Origin: Clostridiales bacterium Firm_18
Lineage (GTDB): Bacteria > Bacillota > Clostridia > Monoglobales > Firm-18
Assembly (NCBI GenBank): GCA_001604215.1
Contig: LVAX01000009.1
Coordinates: forward strand, 1-48,184
DNA: 48,184 nucleotides
Reading direction: 5' to 3'
The notes under the pieces are model-generated. The model had not been told where the DNA came from. It made no database searches and saw only the letters and a list, made by a program, of their open reading frames with translations. A program made the position numbers and the translations under genes. Below are positions 18,259 through 27,304 of the stretch, one piece after another (position 1 is the first letter of the stretch; each line of letters starts with the position of its first letter).

Positions 18259-18537
18259 TTATTTTAATCTGAAAATATTAATTTGAAGGTGTGCGTTGTT
18301 AATAATTTTTTCTGCAATATTGTAACAGTCAATTATATAATTCCCCGACTCGATAAGTTTTTTAAGTCTTTCAACCTTTTCCATCCGGACGGGATATGCA
18401 TCCTCTGACATGATTTTTGCTTCAGGTGAAATTTCCACGCTGTCCTTGGGAAAGTCAACTGTGGTTGCAATCTCCCTTAAGCGATTATTATGATACATAT
18501 TTAAAGTTTTATAATTGCTGTCTATAATAATTTTCAC
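18259..18537 (-). CDS. flgM: Anti-sigma28 factor FlgM
   Basis: FlgM (92 residues) binds sigma28 (fliA, 22557-23309) until the hook is complete and FlgM is exported. The second half shows the family pattern: VEISPEAKIMSE, then the helices EKVERLKKLIESGNYIIDCYNIAEKI. The N-terminal part is polar and likely unfolded. The start is GTG at 18537 with AAAGGG nine bases before. It lies between the yvyF-type gene and flgN as in Bacilli. Confidence 0.88.
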   Translation of the reverse strand: MKIIIDSNYKTLNMYHNNRLREIATTVDFPKDSVEISPEAKIMSEDAYPVRMEKVERLKKLIESGNYIIDCYNIAEKIINNAHLQINIFRLK

Positions 18538-18557
18538 GGCTATACACCCTTTTTATA

Positions 18558-18998
18558 TTATTTCTTCTTATGCCTGCTGGCCGTATACATTTTACCTTTC
18601 AGTCTTACTTCACTTGACGCCGACGACGATACATTACTTTTTCTCGGCTCCTCAAGACCGCACTTGGCTTTGCTAAACTCCTTTTTTATTTGAGCCAGGC
18701 AATTGCTGCAAAATCTTCCTACACTAATGGCATCGCCGCATCTGATGCAGCTTTGGTCATCCGCTTCGGCTTTCTTTTTAATAAAAAGCCTGCCTTCTTT
18801 AAGAAGATAAAGAATATCCTTTTCACGCGCATTAACACCTTTGGCTATTGTCTGCACGCCTGCATCCGGATTTTCTTCTAAAAAGCTTCTAACCTTCAAC
18901 ATAATATCTTCCAGTTCGTCGCAACAATTCGGGCAAAACTCTTTCCCGCCATATTTGTAAATGGTATTACACCTTGAGCAATATCTGATATCCAACAT
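18558..18998 (-). CDS. Flagellar operon zinc-binding protein (YvyF type)
   Basis: This 146-residue protein has two zinc-ribbon pairs: CSRC...CPNC at about residues 7-25 and CIRCG...CSNC at about 84-99. A helical segment between them resembles a MerR-like or winged-helix element (ILYLLKEGRLFIKKK). This is the flagellar operon protein found before flgM in Firmicutes (YvyF/TIGR03826 group). Its function is not settled; a regulatory or chaperone role for FlgM has been suggested by place. It starts 13 bases after flgG. The last 35 residues are Ser/Lys-rich and probably disordered. Confidence 0.8.
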   Translation of the reverse strand: MLDIRYCSRCNTIYKYGGKEFCPNCCDELEDIMLKVRSFLEENPDAGVQTIAKGVNAREKDILYLLKEGRLFIKKKAEADDQSCIRCGDAISVGRFCSNCLAQIKKEFSKAKCGLEEPRKSNVSSSASSEVRLKGKMYTASRHKKK

Positions 18999-19011
18999 GA
19001 TACTAACGCCT

Positions 19012-19779
19012 CTAACTTCTTAAATTGTTTGCAAGGGCTTCCATTTCGTCAGCCGTACTGATTGCTCTTGCGGCAATTTGATATGCCCTTTGAGCCTTTA
19101 TCAGATTTGTCATTTCATCCGCTATGTCAACATTCGAGCCTTCAAGGGACTTTTGCTTCACAATGGGGGCGTTTACCGAAAACGCCTGCCCTGACGCATC
19201 CGTTTCACTGAAAGCATTTCCTCCCACCGCTTCAAGGCCGGATTTGTTGGCAAAATCATAAACCCCGATTTTAAACATCGGCTCGCTGTCATTCTCAAAA
19301 GTAATATACCCTTCGCTGTCAGCCTTCATATTGTCGATATCTCCGTATACCGTTATCCTTTGCATATTGTCGTCCAATACATAATATCCTTGCTGGTTGA
19401 CAAGATATTGCTCGCCCTCGTATTGTGAAATCTTAAAGCTTCCGTCACGGGTATATAAAACCTCACCTTCATCATTTTCAACCGCAAAAAAACCGTCATC
19501 GGTCAACGAAAAATCAAGGGGATTATCCGTTTCGATAAACGTGCCGGCGCTAAAAAGCTTTGAGATGCTGCTTATTAACACACCGCTTCCTTGTTGAAGA
19601 TTGACCGCGCTTTGAGGGTTTTCGGGATTAATCAGCGCGGAATAAACCGCATCCTTGAAATCGGCTCTGCTTTTTTTATAACCGGTTGTATTTATATTTG
19701 CAATATTATTGGCAATAGTATCAACGTTTTTTTGCCCCGCAACAATACCGGACGCGGCATTATTTAGTGCTTTAATCAA
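19012..19779 (-). CDS. flgG: Flagellar distal rod protein FlgG
   Basis: The 255-residue protein has the rod/hook start IKALNNAASGIVAGQKNVDTIANNIANINTTGYKK (landmarks Asn-rich IANNIAN and NTTGYK), a central SLTDDGFFAVEN domain and the C-terminal LEGSNVDIADEMTNLIKAQRAYQ. The latter is the FlgG signature. I start at TTG 19779: AAGGGG is eight bases before it, whereas GTG 19788 overlaps that site and an ATG nearby is out of frame. It is probably the distal rod; in B. subtilis the paralogue pair is FlhO/FlhP. Confidence 0.87.
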   Translation of the reverse strand: MIKALNNAASGIVAGQKNVDTIANNIANINTTGYKKSRADFKDAVYSALINPENPQSAVNLQQGSGVLISSISKLFSAGTFIETDNPLDFSLTDDGFFAVENDEGEVLYTRDGSFKISQYEGEQYLVNQQGYYVLDDNMQRITVYGDIDNMKADSEGYITFENDSEPMFKIGVYDFANKSGLEAVGGNAFSETDASGQAFSVNAPIVKQKSLEGSNVDIADEMTNLIKAQRAYQIAARAISTADEMEALANNLRS

Positions 19780-19801
19780 ACATATCACCCCTTAAAAATC
19801 A

Positions 19802-19875
19802 GCTTCCCCGAAATTAGAACATAAATACATAATTATATATTATATTTAAGTTAATAAGGAGGGTTTCGGGGAAGC
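19802..19875 (-). repeat. 12-base-pair inverted repeat between flgF and flgG
   Basis: GCTTCCCCGAAA (19802-19813) and TTTCGGGGAAGC (19864-19875) are perfect inverted copies with a 50-base AT-rich spacer. In the minus-strand mRNA the second arm ends a few bases before the AAGGGG site of flgG and is followed by GATTTTTAAG. It could fold into a long stem that stabilises or processes the mRNA, or ends part of the transcripts. Confidence 0.6.
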
Positions 19876-19880
19876 CTAAA

Positions 19881-20636
19881 CTATATCCTTCCTATTTCGT
19901 TTACCGCTTTGGATAGCGTATCGTCAATCATTTTTATCACTTTTTGATTAGACTCATAATTCCTGTATGTTTCGATCATATTGACCAGTTGTTTTGCCAG
20001 GTCAATATTCGGGCCTTCCAGATATCCTTGAATAACTTCACCGTCGGAATCAAAAACTGCGTTTTGGGGGTTATAATTGTAATATAAATTGCTGCCTTCT
20101 TTTCTGAGGTCATCATTGCTGTCAAAGCCGACCACTCTTATTGTGTCTATGAAAACACCGTCTGCAAAAACATCCCCGTTGCTGTTTACGACAAATTTAG
20201 TGCTGCCTACGTTAATTTCACCGCGCTGTCCTTGCACAGGATTGCCTTCTTTGGTTGTAAGCCGGCCTTCGCTGTCGACTTGAAACGCACCGTCACGAGT
20301 ATACCTTTCTCCGTTTTGAGTTTCTATTACAAAAAAGCCGTCGCCTTTGACTGCCAAATCGGTATAATTGTTTGTCTCGTGCAGCGCGCCTTGCTCAAAC
20401 CGTGTAAATACCTGATCCACATGCACACCCATATTAAGGGGGCCTACTTGATTTGCCCGATGCACAACTGAGGGGTCATTAAGCCGCTTAATCAAAACGT
20501 CTTCAAATGAGCGTGTTATTAAATCGTCCTGCTTAAACCCGGTTGTATTTAAATTGGCTACATTATTTGAAATAACATTCATTTTTTCCATCTGGGAAAT
20601 CATGCCTGTGCCTGCGGTATATAGTCCACGTACCAT
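19881..20636 (-). CDS. flgF: Flagellar rod protein FlgF/FlgG family
   Basis: This 251-residue rod protein begins VRGLYTAGTGMISQMEKMNVISNNVANLNTTGFKQ (landmarks SNNVAN, NTTGFK) and ends with GPNIDLAKQLVNMIETYRNYESNQKVIK. The C-terminal form, with VNMIETYRNYE, is nearer to FlgF/FlhO than to FlgG. It would be the proximal rod. The start at 20636 has GGGTGG seven bases before; an earlier in-frame ATG lacks a site. A very good sigma28 promoter is 55 bases upstream (20691-20717). Confidence 0.83.
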   Translation of the reverse strand: MVRGLYTAGTGMISQMEKMNVISNNVANLNTTGFKQDDLITRSFEDVLIKRLNDPSVVHRANQVGPLNMGVHVDQVFTRFEQGALHETNNYTDLAVKGDGFFVIETQNGERYTRDGAFQVDSEGRLTTKEGNPVQGQRGEINVGSTKFVVNSNGDVFADGVFIDTIRVVGFDSNDDLRKEGSNLYYNYNPQNAVFDSDGEVIQGYLEGPNIDLAKQLVNMIETYRNYESNQKVIKMIDDTLSKAVNEIGRI

Positions 20637-20690
20637 AAAAAACCACCCAATCAATTTAAATTCTGATTTATAATTTCCTTGCTATAATAT

Positions 20691-20717
20691 ATATCGTATA
20701 AAAAAATAAATACTTTA
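20691..20717 (-). promoter_or_regulatory. sigma28 promoter of the late flagellar block
   Basis: TAAA (20714-20717) and TACGATAT (20691-20698) are exactly 15 bases apart on the minus strand, just after the fapA stop. The start would be near 20684, about 48 bases before flgF. It would drive flgF-flgG-yvyF-flgM-flgN-flgK-flgL and on to csrA, which makes sense because most of them are late genes. Confidence 0.8.
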
Positions 20718-20720
20718 AAT

Positions 20721-22493
20721 TTATTTATCTTCAAATGATGTTACAATTATTTTACCATCGTGAATCTTAAAGGTAGAGTACTGCAGTTCTTCGTTAACAG
20801 CATATACCAATGTTTCAATTGTAATTCTCGTACCGGGATATATGGTTCTGTAAACATTGACACTGCTGTTTGTGCCGTCATTTACTTTTTCGATTAGCTT
20901 TTCAATCTCTCCGGTAATTTTCTCAAGCATAAACTTTTTCTTTATACGTTCGGAAATTAATTTTGCCTTTATCGACTCTTGCCTTTTGCTAAGGGCTGTA
21001 CCCGACATGTCTATTATATTTGAAATATAAGAAAGTTCTTTCTGCAGCCTTTGGGCCTCGCTGCTTAGTTTATTAAATTCATCCCTTGTATCCGGCATAA
21101 TTCCGACTTCCAAAGTAGTTACGGCATGAGCCTGTGAACCTATGCTTTGAGCGGTAATTTTGTTTGCCGCCCTCACCAAGCCTCCGTAAAGAACTCCCTT
21201 TGCATCTTTCACTATAATACTGTCATAGCACTCTATATTGCTGTGAATTATTGAGCTTGAATAAACATTTTTTTTAGCAGTTACATTTGCGTTTTCAATA
21301 AATTTAGCATAAACATTGCCTCCGGAATTCACCGTGCCTTTTCCGGAGCCTAAAATACCGCTTCTTAAATATACGTCGCCTTCCGCATTTATTACGGCAC
21401 TTTCAACCGTGCCGAATATATCGACCTTTCCCTTTGCCGTTACGCTGAGCCGTGCTTTAACGCCCCCGAGTATTCTTACGTTGCCCTCAAAATTAATATT
21501 GCCTACCGACACATCAACATTTCCGTTAATTATTAAAACATTGGTAACACATATTTTATTCTTTTTTATTTCCGCGGCGCCGTCAACCGAGGCTATTATT
21601 TGGCAGCCGTCCTCGGACAGATGCACATTCTCACCGACAGGCAAATTAAGCTCCTTGCCGGCTTCGGCAGGGATTGTATTGCCCAAAACGTCCGTTCCTT
21701 CTTCTGCCGGTGTCGGCTTTATATAAACAGCAAGTACATCACCTGCTTTAACGGAAGTAAAGTTATCCCTTTCAAAGTAATCCACATACCCGCCCTGCAG
21801 CTGCTTCGGCTTGTTTGAAGCGGTAAATAAAATATTGTATTTTATTTCACCGTCCTTGCCGTTGACCGGCGCCTTACCGCTTGCAATTTTTATCGGCTTT
21901 TCGTACTCTTTATCCGCGGCAATTTCCTTAAGCTTTTCAAAGTCAACACCGAATTTAATCCCGCTGCCTTCAACCGCCGAGACAATATCATCATATGTCA
22001 GGGCTTTGCCTCCCTCTGCCGGAATAAATTTAACAAAAGCCTCCATGCCGTTATCACTTACGGTTATTTTCAGCTGCTCATCAACTTTTACCTCTTCCTG
22101 CGGGGGTGCGATAATAACCTCTTCGAACCTTTTTGTTATGGCGTCGGCTATTACATCTGTATCAACATCTTTAATTTGCTTTTTTACCGCAAGCTTTATG
22201 ATATCGTCTTCCCGCAGCTTACACCCTTTGCCCTGTTCGAATCTAATTACAAGCGCAACGCCTTCGCTCCGGTATTCAAAGGCAAAACAAGCATCAACAT
22301 CCTCCTGCGTTTGGGCAATACTTTTAACGGTGGCACGCACAATAACGGGAGAAAGATAAAAATTAAAAATTTTTTTAGGCTTGTTAATTACTTCAACATT
22401 AATGTTTTCCAAAGAAGTATTAAAATGGTTTTTTACAGCCTGGAGCGCCTTTTTAAAACTTCTTGACTTTGTTATAAAAACATTATTTCCCAT
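20721..22493 (-). CDS. FapA/DUF342 family protein with Jag-N domain
   Basis: The product is 590 residues. The first 55 residues resemble the Jag-N fold (SRSFKKALQAVKNHFN, VINKPKKIF). Then comes a FapA N-region, and the DUF342 polymer-like right-handed beta-helix with repeats such as EGNVRILGGVKARLSVTAKGKVDIFG (about 340-460) as in polymer-forming cytoskeletal proteins. It closes with a coiled coil (about 480-560). FapA genes lie in flagellar operons of Clostridia. The name stands for flagellar assembly protein A and the mechanism is not known. No membrane segment. It sits between fliA and the sigma28 promoter. Confidence 0.8.
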   Translation of the reverse strand: MGNNVFITKSRSFKKALQAVKNHFNTSLENINVEVINKPKKIFNFYLSPVIVRATVKSIAQTQEDVDACFAFEYRSEGVALVIRFEQGKGCKLREDDIIKLAVKKQIKDVDTDVIADAITKRFEEVIIAPPQEEVKVDEQLKITVSDNGMEAFVKFIPAEGGKALTYDDIVSAVEGSGIKFGVDFEKLKEIAADKEYEKPIKIASGKAPVNGKDGEIKYNILFTASNKPKQLQGGYVDYFERDNFTSVKAGDVLAVYIKPTPAEEGTDVLGNTIPAEAGKELNLPVGENVHLSEDGCQIIASVDGAAEIKKNKICVTNVLIINGNVDVSVGNINFEGNVRILGGVKARLSVTAKGKVDIFGTVESAVINAEGDVYLRSGILGSGKGTVNSGGNVYAKFIENANVTAKKNVYSSSIIHSNIECYDSIIVKDAKGVLYGGLVRAANKITAQSIGSQAHAVTTLEVGIMPDTRDEFNKLSSEAQRLQKELSYISNIIDMSGTALSKRQESIKAKLISERIKKKFMLEKITGEIEKLIEKVNDGTNSSVNVYRTIYPGTRITIETLVYAVNEELQYSTFKIHDGKIIVTSFEDK

Positions 22494-22556
22494 ATGAGCC
22501 CCGCCTTGCTATCTATTAATTTGGCTTTTTATTTAACATTACCTGTTCAATACTGC

Positions 22557-23309
22557 TTACATCGCATTTTTTATATATGTCCTGAGTTTAATTAGAGCTT
22601 CCGAATGTATCTGGGAAATTCTCGATTCGGTAACCCCCAATACCAATCCTATTTCTTTTTGGTTAAGTTCTTCGAAATAATACAGCGCAATAAACATTTT
22701 TTCCCGTTTTGAAAGCTTGCTGATACCTTTGGCCAGCAGATCTATTAACTCTTTTTTTTCATATTTCTCATCGGGCATGTCTTTTTTCGATTGCTGCAGA
22801 TTAATTGAAGAATACACCGCCGATGATACAAGCTCGTCAAAATATACAATGTTTGCCGTATATGAATCAATCATAAGCTTGTGCAATTCTTCCGTTTTTA
22901 TATTAAGATGGTTTGCCACCTCTTCTTCGGTTGCCGGCCTGCCCAATTCATATTCCAATTTATCAAAAGCCTCTTCGGCTTTGCGGATTTTATGCCTTAG
23001 GGTGGTCGAAATCCAATCCTGTTTTCGTATATTGTCAATAATGGAGCCCCTTATCCTGATTGATGCATAAGTTTCAAATTTAACGCCTTTTCTGTAATTG
23101 TATTTCTCCACCGCATCAATAAGACCGAACATTCCATAACTGATAAAATCGTCGTATTCGTTACAGCTTTTATACTTGGTTATCAGCTTGCTTACAACAA
23201 GCCTGACAAGATATTCATATTGCAGAATAATTTTGTTTCGGGTATTTATATCTCTTTTTTCCTCAAACTCCTTCCATATACTAACATCGCTTTTTTCCGC
23301 GGTAACCAA
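22557..23309 (-). CDS. fliA: RNA polymerase sigma factor for flagellar genes (sigma28)
   Basis: FliA/SigD (250 residues) directs RNA polymerase to late flagellar promoters. Region 2 (SYGMFGLIDAVEKYNYRKGVKFETYASIRIRGSIID) with the DxxxKYD-like stretch is family-typical. Region 3 is ISTTLRHKIRKAEEAF. Region 4 is SKREKMFIALYYFEELNQKEIGLVLGVTESRISQIHSEAL with the HTH. The start is TTG at 23309 with GGGAGG about eight bases before; the nearby ATG is out of frame. It follows flhA after only 44 bases: flhF and flhG, which normally lie between, are missing. Its target promoters are seen at four or five sites in this window. Confidence 0.95.
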   Translation of the reverse strand: MVTAEKSDVSIWKEFEEKRDINTRNKIILQYEYLVRLVVSKLITKYKSCNEYDDFISYGMFGLIDAVEKYNYRKGVKFETYASIRIRGSIIDNIRKQDWISTTLRHKIRKAEEAFDKLEYELGRPATEEEVANHLNIKTEELHKLMIDSYTANIVYFDELVSSAVYSSINLQQSKKDMPDEKYEKKELIDLLAKGISKLSKREKMFIALYYFEELNQKEIGLVLGVTESRISQIHSEALIKLRTYIKNAM

Positions 23310-23353
23310 TTTTCATACCTCCCACAAAATCTATTACTTCTCTTATGCCTAAA

Positions 23354-25393
23354 CTATGCTGTGACCACACTGTCAGATTGTATTTCAACACCATGCTCAA
23401 GCTCACTGAATGACAATACAATTAAGTCGGGAATTACCTGCTCGGTTATTTTTTTCAAATGCTGCCGGACAACCGGAGCAGTTAATACAATAGGAGCAAT
23501 TCCGAGGGATACGATTTTATCAGCGGCTTTTTTCATATTCCCTATAATTTTTTGCACTGTCTGCGGTTCGATATTAAGGTACGAGCCATGCTCCGTTTGT
23601 TGTATACTGCTTAGAATCAACTGTTCAAGTGCGGGATCTATGGTAATAACTCTTAGCTTGTTATTATCCGGTACGAATTTTTTTGTTATTACCCTCTTTA
23701 AGCTTTGCCTTACGTATTCGGTCAGCAAATCGGTATCATCCGTTATGGCGCCGTAATCCCCGAGGGTTTCGATTATTGTTATCATATCTCTTATTGATAT
23801 GTTTTCCTTTAAGAGATTAATCAATACCTTTTGCAATTTTCCGAGCGGTATAACCTTCGGCACCACTTCGTCCACAAGTACGGGATTGGTTTTGCGTACG
23901 TTATCAAGCAGCATTTGGACATGTTGTCTTCCCATAAGCTCATGGCTGTGTTTCTTAATGACTTCGGTCAGATGAGTCGCAATGACCGTCGGCGGGTCAA
24001 CGACGGTATAACCAAGCAGCTCCGCCCTTTCTTTTTCTTTCTCCGCAATCCAAAGGGCAGGCAGGCCGAATGCCGCTTCACGGGTTTCTATACCTTCGAC
24101 CTCTTCGGTGGAGTTGCTTGTATTCATTGCAAGATAATGCGATATCATTACCTCACCTCTTGCAACTTCTATCCCTTTGATTTTCACAACATATTCACTC
24201 GGCCTTAGTTGAATATTATCCCGCAGTCTTATGCTCGGAATTATTATCCCCAAATCCAACGCGCACTGGCGTCTTATCATATATACACGGTCCAGAAGGT
24301 CACCGCCTTTTTTTGCATCGGCAAGAGGAATAATGCTGTAACCGAATTCAATTTCTATCGGCTCTATATTAAGCAAAGACATAATACTCTCCGGCTTTCT
24401 TGATTCCTTGGCCATTTGTTCCATGTTCTTTTCCTCTGACATAATCTTTGCCCTGTTGTATGATTTGAATAATGTATATCCCAAAACTATCGTAAGTGCA
24501 GCCAGCACAAAAATCGGAATCTTCGGCAGGCCGGGTATGAGACTGATAAACAACAGTATTACCCCGCCGATTATCAAAATGGCAGGCTGTGACAAAATCT
24601 GCCGGCTGAAATCCTCTCCTAAATTGTTGCTTGAGCCGACCCGCGTTACGATAATTCCCGATGCGGTGGACACTAAAAGCGCCGGAAGCTGGGTTACCAA
24701 ACCGTCACCAACCGTTGCCAGCGTATAAACGCTTACAACCTTGTCAAGGGGCATGGGGTTTTTGCCTAAGCATCCGATCAGGATGCCTCCGACTATATTG
24801 ATAACGGTGATAATAATACCGACTATTGCATCGCCCTTGACAAATTTGCTTGCACCGTCCATTGCCCCGTAGAAGTCCGCTTCTCTTTGAACTTTTTTTC
24901 TTCTTTCTTTAGCTTCCGTTTCTTCTATCAAGCCGGCGTTTAAATCGGCATCTATTGCCATTTGCTTTCCCGGCATGGCGTCAAGGGTAAACCTTGCCGC
25001 AACCTCCGCAATACGCTCTGCGCCTTTGGTAATGACAATAAACTGTATAAGTATGATAATTAAAAATATTATTAATCCCACTACCAGATTATCGCCGATT
25101 ACAAAGTTCCCGAACGTCTTTATAACATCACCCGCATTGCCGTTATTGCTTAAAATCAAACGGGTTGACGATATGTTCAAAGCCAGGCGGTAAAGCGTCA
25201 CAATAAGCAAAAGAGACGGAAAAACCGAAAACTGAAGGGGCTCTTTCGTATATAAAGTTTTAAGCAATATAAATATTGATACAAGAATGTTTATAACAAG
25301 AAGAACATCAAGAAGCAGCGGTTTTAACGGCACAATAATTAAAATAATAATTGACAGTACTATAAACGCTAACGAAACATCGCTAAATCTCAA
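23354..25393 (-). CDS. flhA: Flagellar export gate protein FlhA
   Basis: FlhA (679 residues) is the proton-linked export channel ring. About eight membrane helices occupy the first 320 residues; the cytoplasmic FHIPEP-like family stretch, here ISTTRLIL... and LDAMPGKQMAIDADLNAG with VQREADFYGAMDGASKFVKGDAIVG, is clear. The C-terminal cytoplasmic ring (about 345-679) binds chaperone-substrate complexes. It begins with TTG at 25393 behind GGAGGAG. It starts 15 bases after flhB. Length is normal. Confidence 0.96.
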   Translation of the reverse strand: MRFSDVSLAFIVLSIIILIIVPLKPLLLDVLLVINILVSIFILLKTLYTKEPLQFSVFPSLLLIVTLYRLALNISSTRLILSNNGNAGDVIKTFGNFVIGDNLVVGLIIFLIIILIQFIVITKGAERIAEVAARFTLDAMPGKQMAIDADLNAGLIEETEAKERRKKVQREADFYGAMDGASKFVKGDAIVGIIITVINIVGGILIGCLGKNPMPLDKVVSVYTLATVGDGLVTQLPALLVSTASGIIVTRVGSSNNLGEDFSRQILSQPAILIIGGVILLFISLIPGLPKIPIFVLAALTIVLGYTLFKSYNRAKIMSEEKNMEQMAKESRKPESIMSLLNIEPIEIEFGYSIIPLADAKKGGDLLDRVYMIRRQCALDLGIIIPSIRLRDNIQLRPSEYVVKIKGIEVARGEVMISHYLAMNTSNSTEEVEGIETREAAFGLPALWIAEKEKERAELLGYTVVDPPTVIATHLTEVIKKHSHELMGRQHVQMLLDNVRKTNPVLVDEVVPKVIPLGKLQKVLINLLKENISIRDMITIIETLGDYGAITDDTDLLTEYVRQSLKRVITKKFVPDNNKLRVITIDPALEQLILSSIQQTEHGSYLNIEPQTVQKIIGNMKKAADKIVSLGIAPIVLTAPVVRQHLKKITEQVIPDLIVLSFSELEHGVEIQSDSVVTA

Positions 25394-25408
25394 CTTTTGC
25401 TCCTCCTT

Positions 25409-26479
25409 CTACCTGCGCCTTACGCTGTATATTTCCGCCAGTATTTTTGCAATTGCCACATAAAACTCCTGCGGTATTTCCTGTCCTATTTCCACCGCCG
25501 CATACATTGCCTGTGCAAGCGGCTTGTCTTCAATAATTTCAATTTTAAGTTCCATAGCTTTTTCTTTTATTTTAAGCGCCACATAGCCTTTTCCTTTTGC
25601 TACGACAACCGGGGCGTTATTTTCTTTTTCATCGTATTTTATTGCAATGGCAAGGTGTGTCGGGTTTGCCAGCACAAAGTCAGCCTTTGCGACATCGCTC
25701 ATCATCCTTGCAAGCCCCAATTGCATTTGCTTTTGCCGTATCCTTGCCTTAATCTTCGGATCCCCTTCCACCTGCTTAAACTCATCTTTTATTTCCTGCT
25801 TGCTCATCTTTAAGTTGCGGTTATATTCCCACCATTGATACAAATAATCAAACGCGGCAATAATTAATAGTGCGAATGCAAGCTTGAAGGAGATTTTTAA
25901 AATCGTTTCGAATATATACTTAAGCGATAATGTAATATCGTTTTTTATCAGCATTGCAAAGGTATGAAAAACTTTTTTTATTTCAGCAAAAACAACAGCG
26001 GCAATAACACAAAATTTTAAAATTGTTTTCAAAAGTTCGGCCAAAGCCCGGATTGAAAACATTCTTTTGAATCCCTCCACCGGATTTATTCGCGCAAAAT
26101 CCGGCGTTAAGGCCTTTTTTGAAAATAAAAACCCGACCTGCAAGTAGGATATCAGCAGTGTTGACAAAACCGATGTCGCCAGAAAGGGTAGCATTGCAAT
26201 AAATATCGATGCGGCCGAATTGAAAAATATCGTATTTGCTTTGGCTGTTGTCAATGAATCTCTATAATCAAAGCCTGTTATGTAATAAGTAGTAACCGTC
26301 CCTATTTTTTCTATTAAATACGGACCGAATATTTTAAATGCGCCAAGCATTGCAATTAAAACAAAAGCAATGTTTACATCGTTGCTTTTTAATACATGGC
26401 CTTTTTCCCTTGTATCCCGTTTCTTTTTCGGAGTAGGCTTTTCCGTTTTTTCTTCCGATATCGCCATAAAGAATATCAT
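25409..26479 (-). CDS. flhB: Flagellar export switch protein FlhB
   Basis: FlhB (356 residues) controls the order of export (rod/hook first, filament later) by self-cleavage. It starts with SEEKTEKPTPKKKRDTREKG, the cytosolic N-arm, and has four membrane helices up to about residue 215. The cleavage motif NPTH (VLANPTHLAIAIKYD) is at about 270-274. The ATG 26479 overlaps the fliR stop as ATGA; ATG 26467 is possible but has no ribosome site. Stop and flhA start are 15 bases apart. Confidence 0.95.
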   Translation of the reverse strand: MIFFMAISEEKTEKPTPKKKRDTREKGHVLKSNDVNIAFVLIAMLGAFKIFGPYLIEKIGTVTTYYITGFDYRDSLTTAKANTIFFNSAASIFIAMLPFLATSVLSTLLISYLQVGFLFSKKALTPDFARINPVEGFKRMFSIRALAELLKTILKFCVIAAVVFAEIKKVFHTFAMLIKNDITLSLKYIFETILKISFKLAFALLIIAAFDYLYQWWEYNRNLKMSKQEIKDEFKQVEGDPKIKARIRQKQMQLGLARMMSDVAKADFVLANPTHLAIAIKYDEKENNAPVVVAKGKGYVALKIKEKAMELKIEIIEDKPLAQAMYAAVEIGQEIPQEFYVAIAKILAEIYSVRRR

Positions 26480-27267
26480 GATGCCCCGGCCAATCCTTCG
26501 AATATATTGTTTATTGAGCCAAACATGCTTTCAAATATCCAATCGGTAGAATTTATAAATGCTGGCATAAACAGCATAAGTATCAGCAACCCCAATCCTA
26601 CTTTTACCGGAAAACCGATTACAAAAAAATTTATTTGCGGCACTGCCCTCATAATTATCCCAAGCGCTATTTCCGCAAGAAGGGACGCACCCAATATCGG
26701 CAAAGCAATTTTAACCGCCATTACAAAGGATATAATAAAAACCCGTATGAATGGCAGGGCAATCTGAGGGGTCACAACTGCCCTGCCAATCGGTATATAG
26801 GAAATAGTTTCTGTAATTAACCTGATTAAAATCAGGTGCCCGTCAACGGCAAAAAAACCAACCGTTAACACTACTTGAAGCAAACCGCCTATCAGCGGGA
26901 TATGCGTACTTGTATTGGCATCAAACATATTTGCAATGCTAAAGCCTATCTGCATATCAATAATCTGCCCGGCCGTATGAACAACCGAAAAGAAAACAGT
27001 GGTTGCCAAACCGAGCATTAGGCCGATTGACAGTTCCTTTATGCATACCACGGCAAATTGAATTATATTTTGAAAGTATAATGCCTCATCGGAAGGCAAA
27101 ACACCTTTGATTATATATGCCATCAAAAAGCTGAAACCGATTTTTGCACCGCCCGGCATATTCTTTCTGCCGAATACCGGGGATATTGTAAAAATAGCCA
27201 TAATACGCAATGCTATTAAGATAAAATGTTCTGCCCAGATTAATGAGCTTTCGGTTAAACTATACAT
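26476..27267 (-). CDS. fliR: Flagellar export protein FliR
   Basis: FliR (263 residues) is part of the FliPQR export gate core. It has about six to seven membrane helices with SPVFGRKNMPGGAKIGFSFLMA near the start and VKIALPILGASLLAEIALGIIMRAVPQINFF, the most conserved segment. ATG 27267 has AAGAGG seven bases before; a TTG directly in front is an alternative. It overlaps flhB by four bases, the common fliR-flhB coupling (in some Clostridia the two are fused). Confidence 0.95.
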   Translation of the reverse strand: MYSLTESSLIWAEHFILIALRIMAIFTISPVFGRKNMPGGAKIGFSFLMAYIIKGVLPSDEALYFQNIIQFAVVCIKELSIGLMLGLATTVFFSVVHTAGQIIDMQIGFSIANMFDANTSTHIPLIGGLLQVVLTVGFFAVDGHLILIRLITETISYIPIGRAVVTPQIALPFIRVFIISFVMAVKIALPILGASLLAEIALGIIMRAVPQINFFVIGFPVKVGLGLLILMLFMPAFINSTDWIFESMFGSINNIFEGLAGAS

Positions 27268-27304
27268 CAAATAACCTCTTTTGCCCGTACAAGGCTTCCT
27301 AAAT

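Noticed and set aside
24483..24490. TACGATAG on the minus strand within flhA
   Set aside because: It is inside coding sequence without a -35 at the proper distance.
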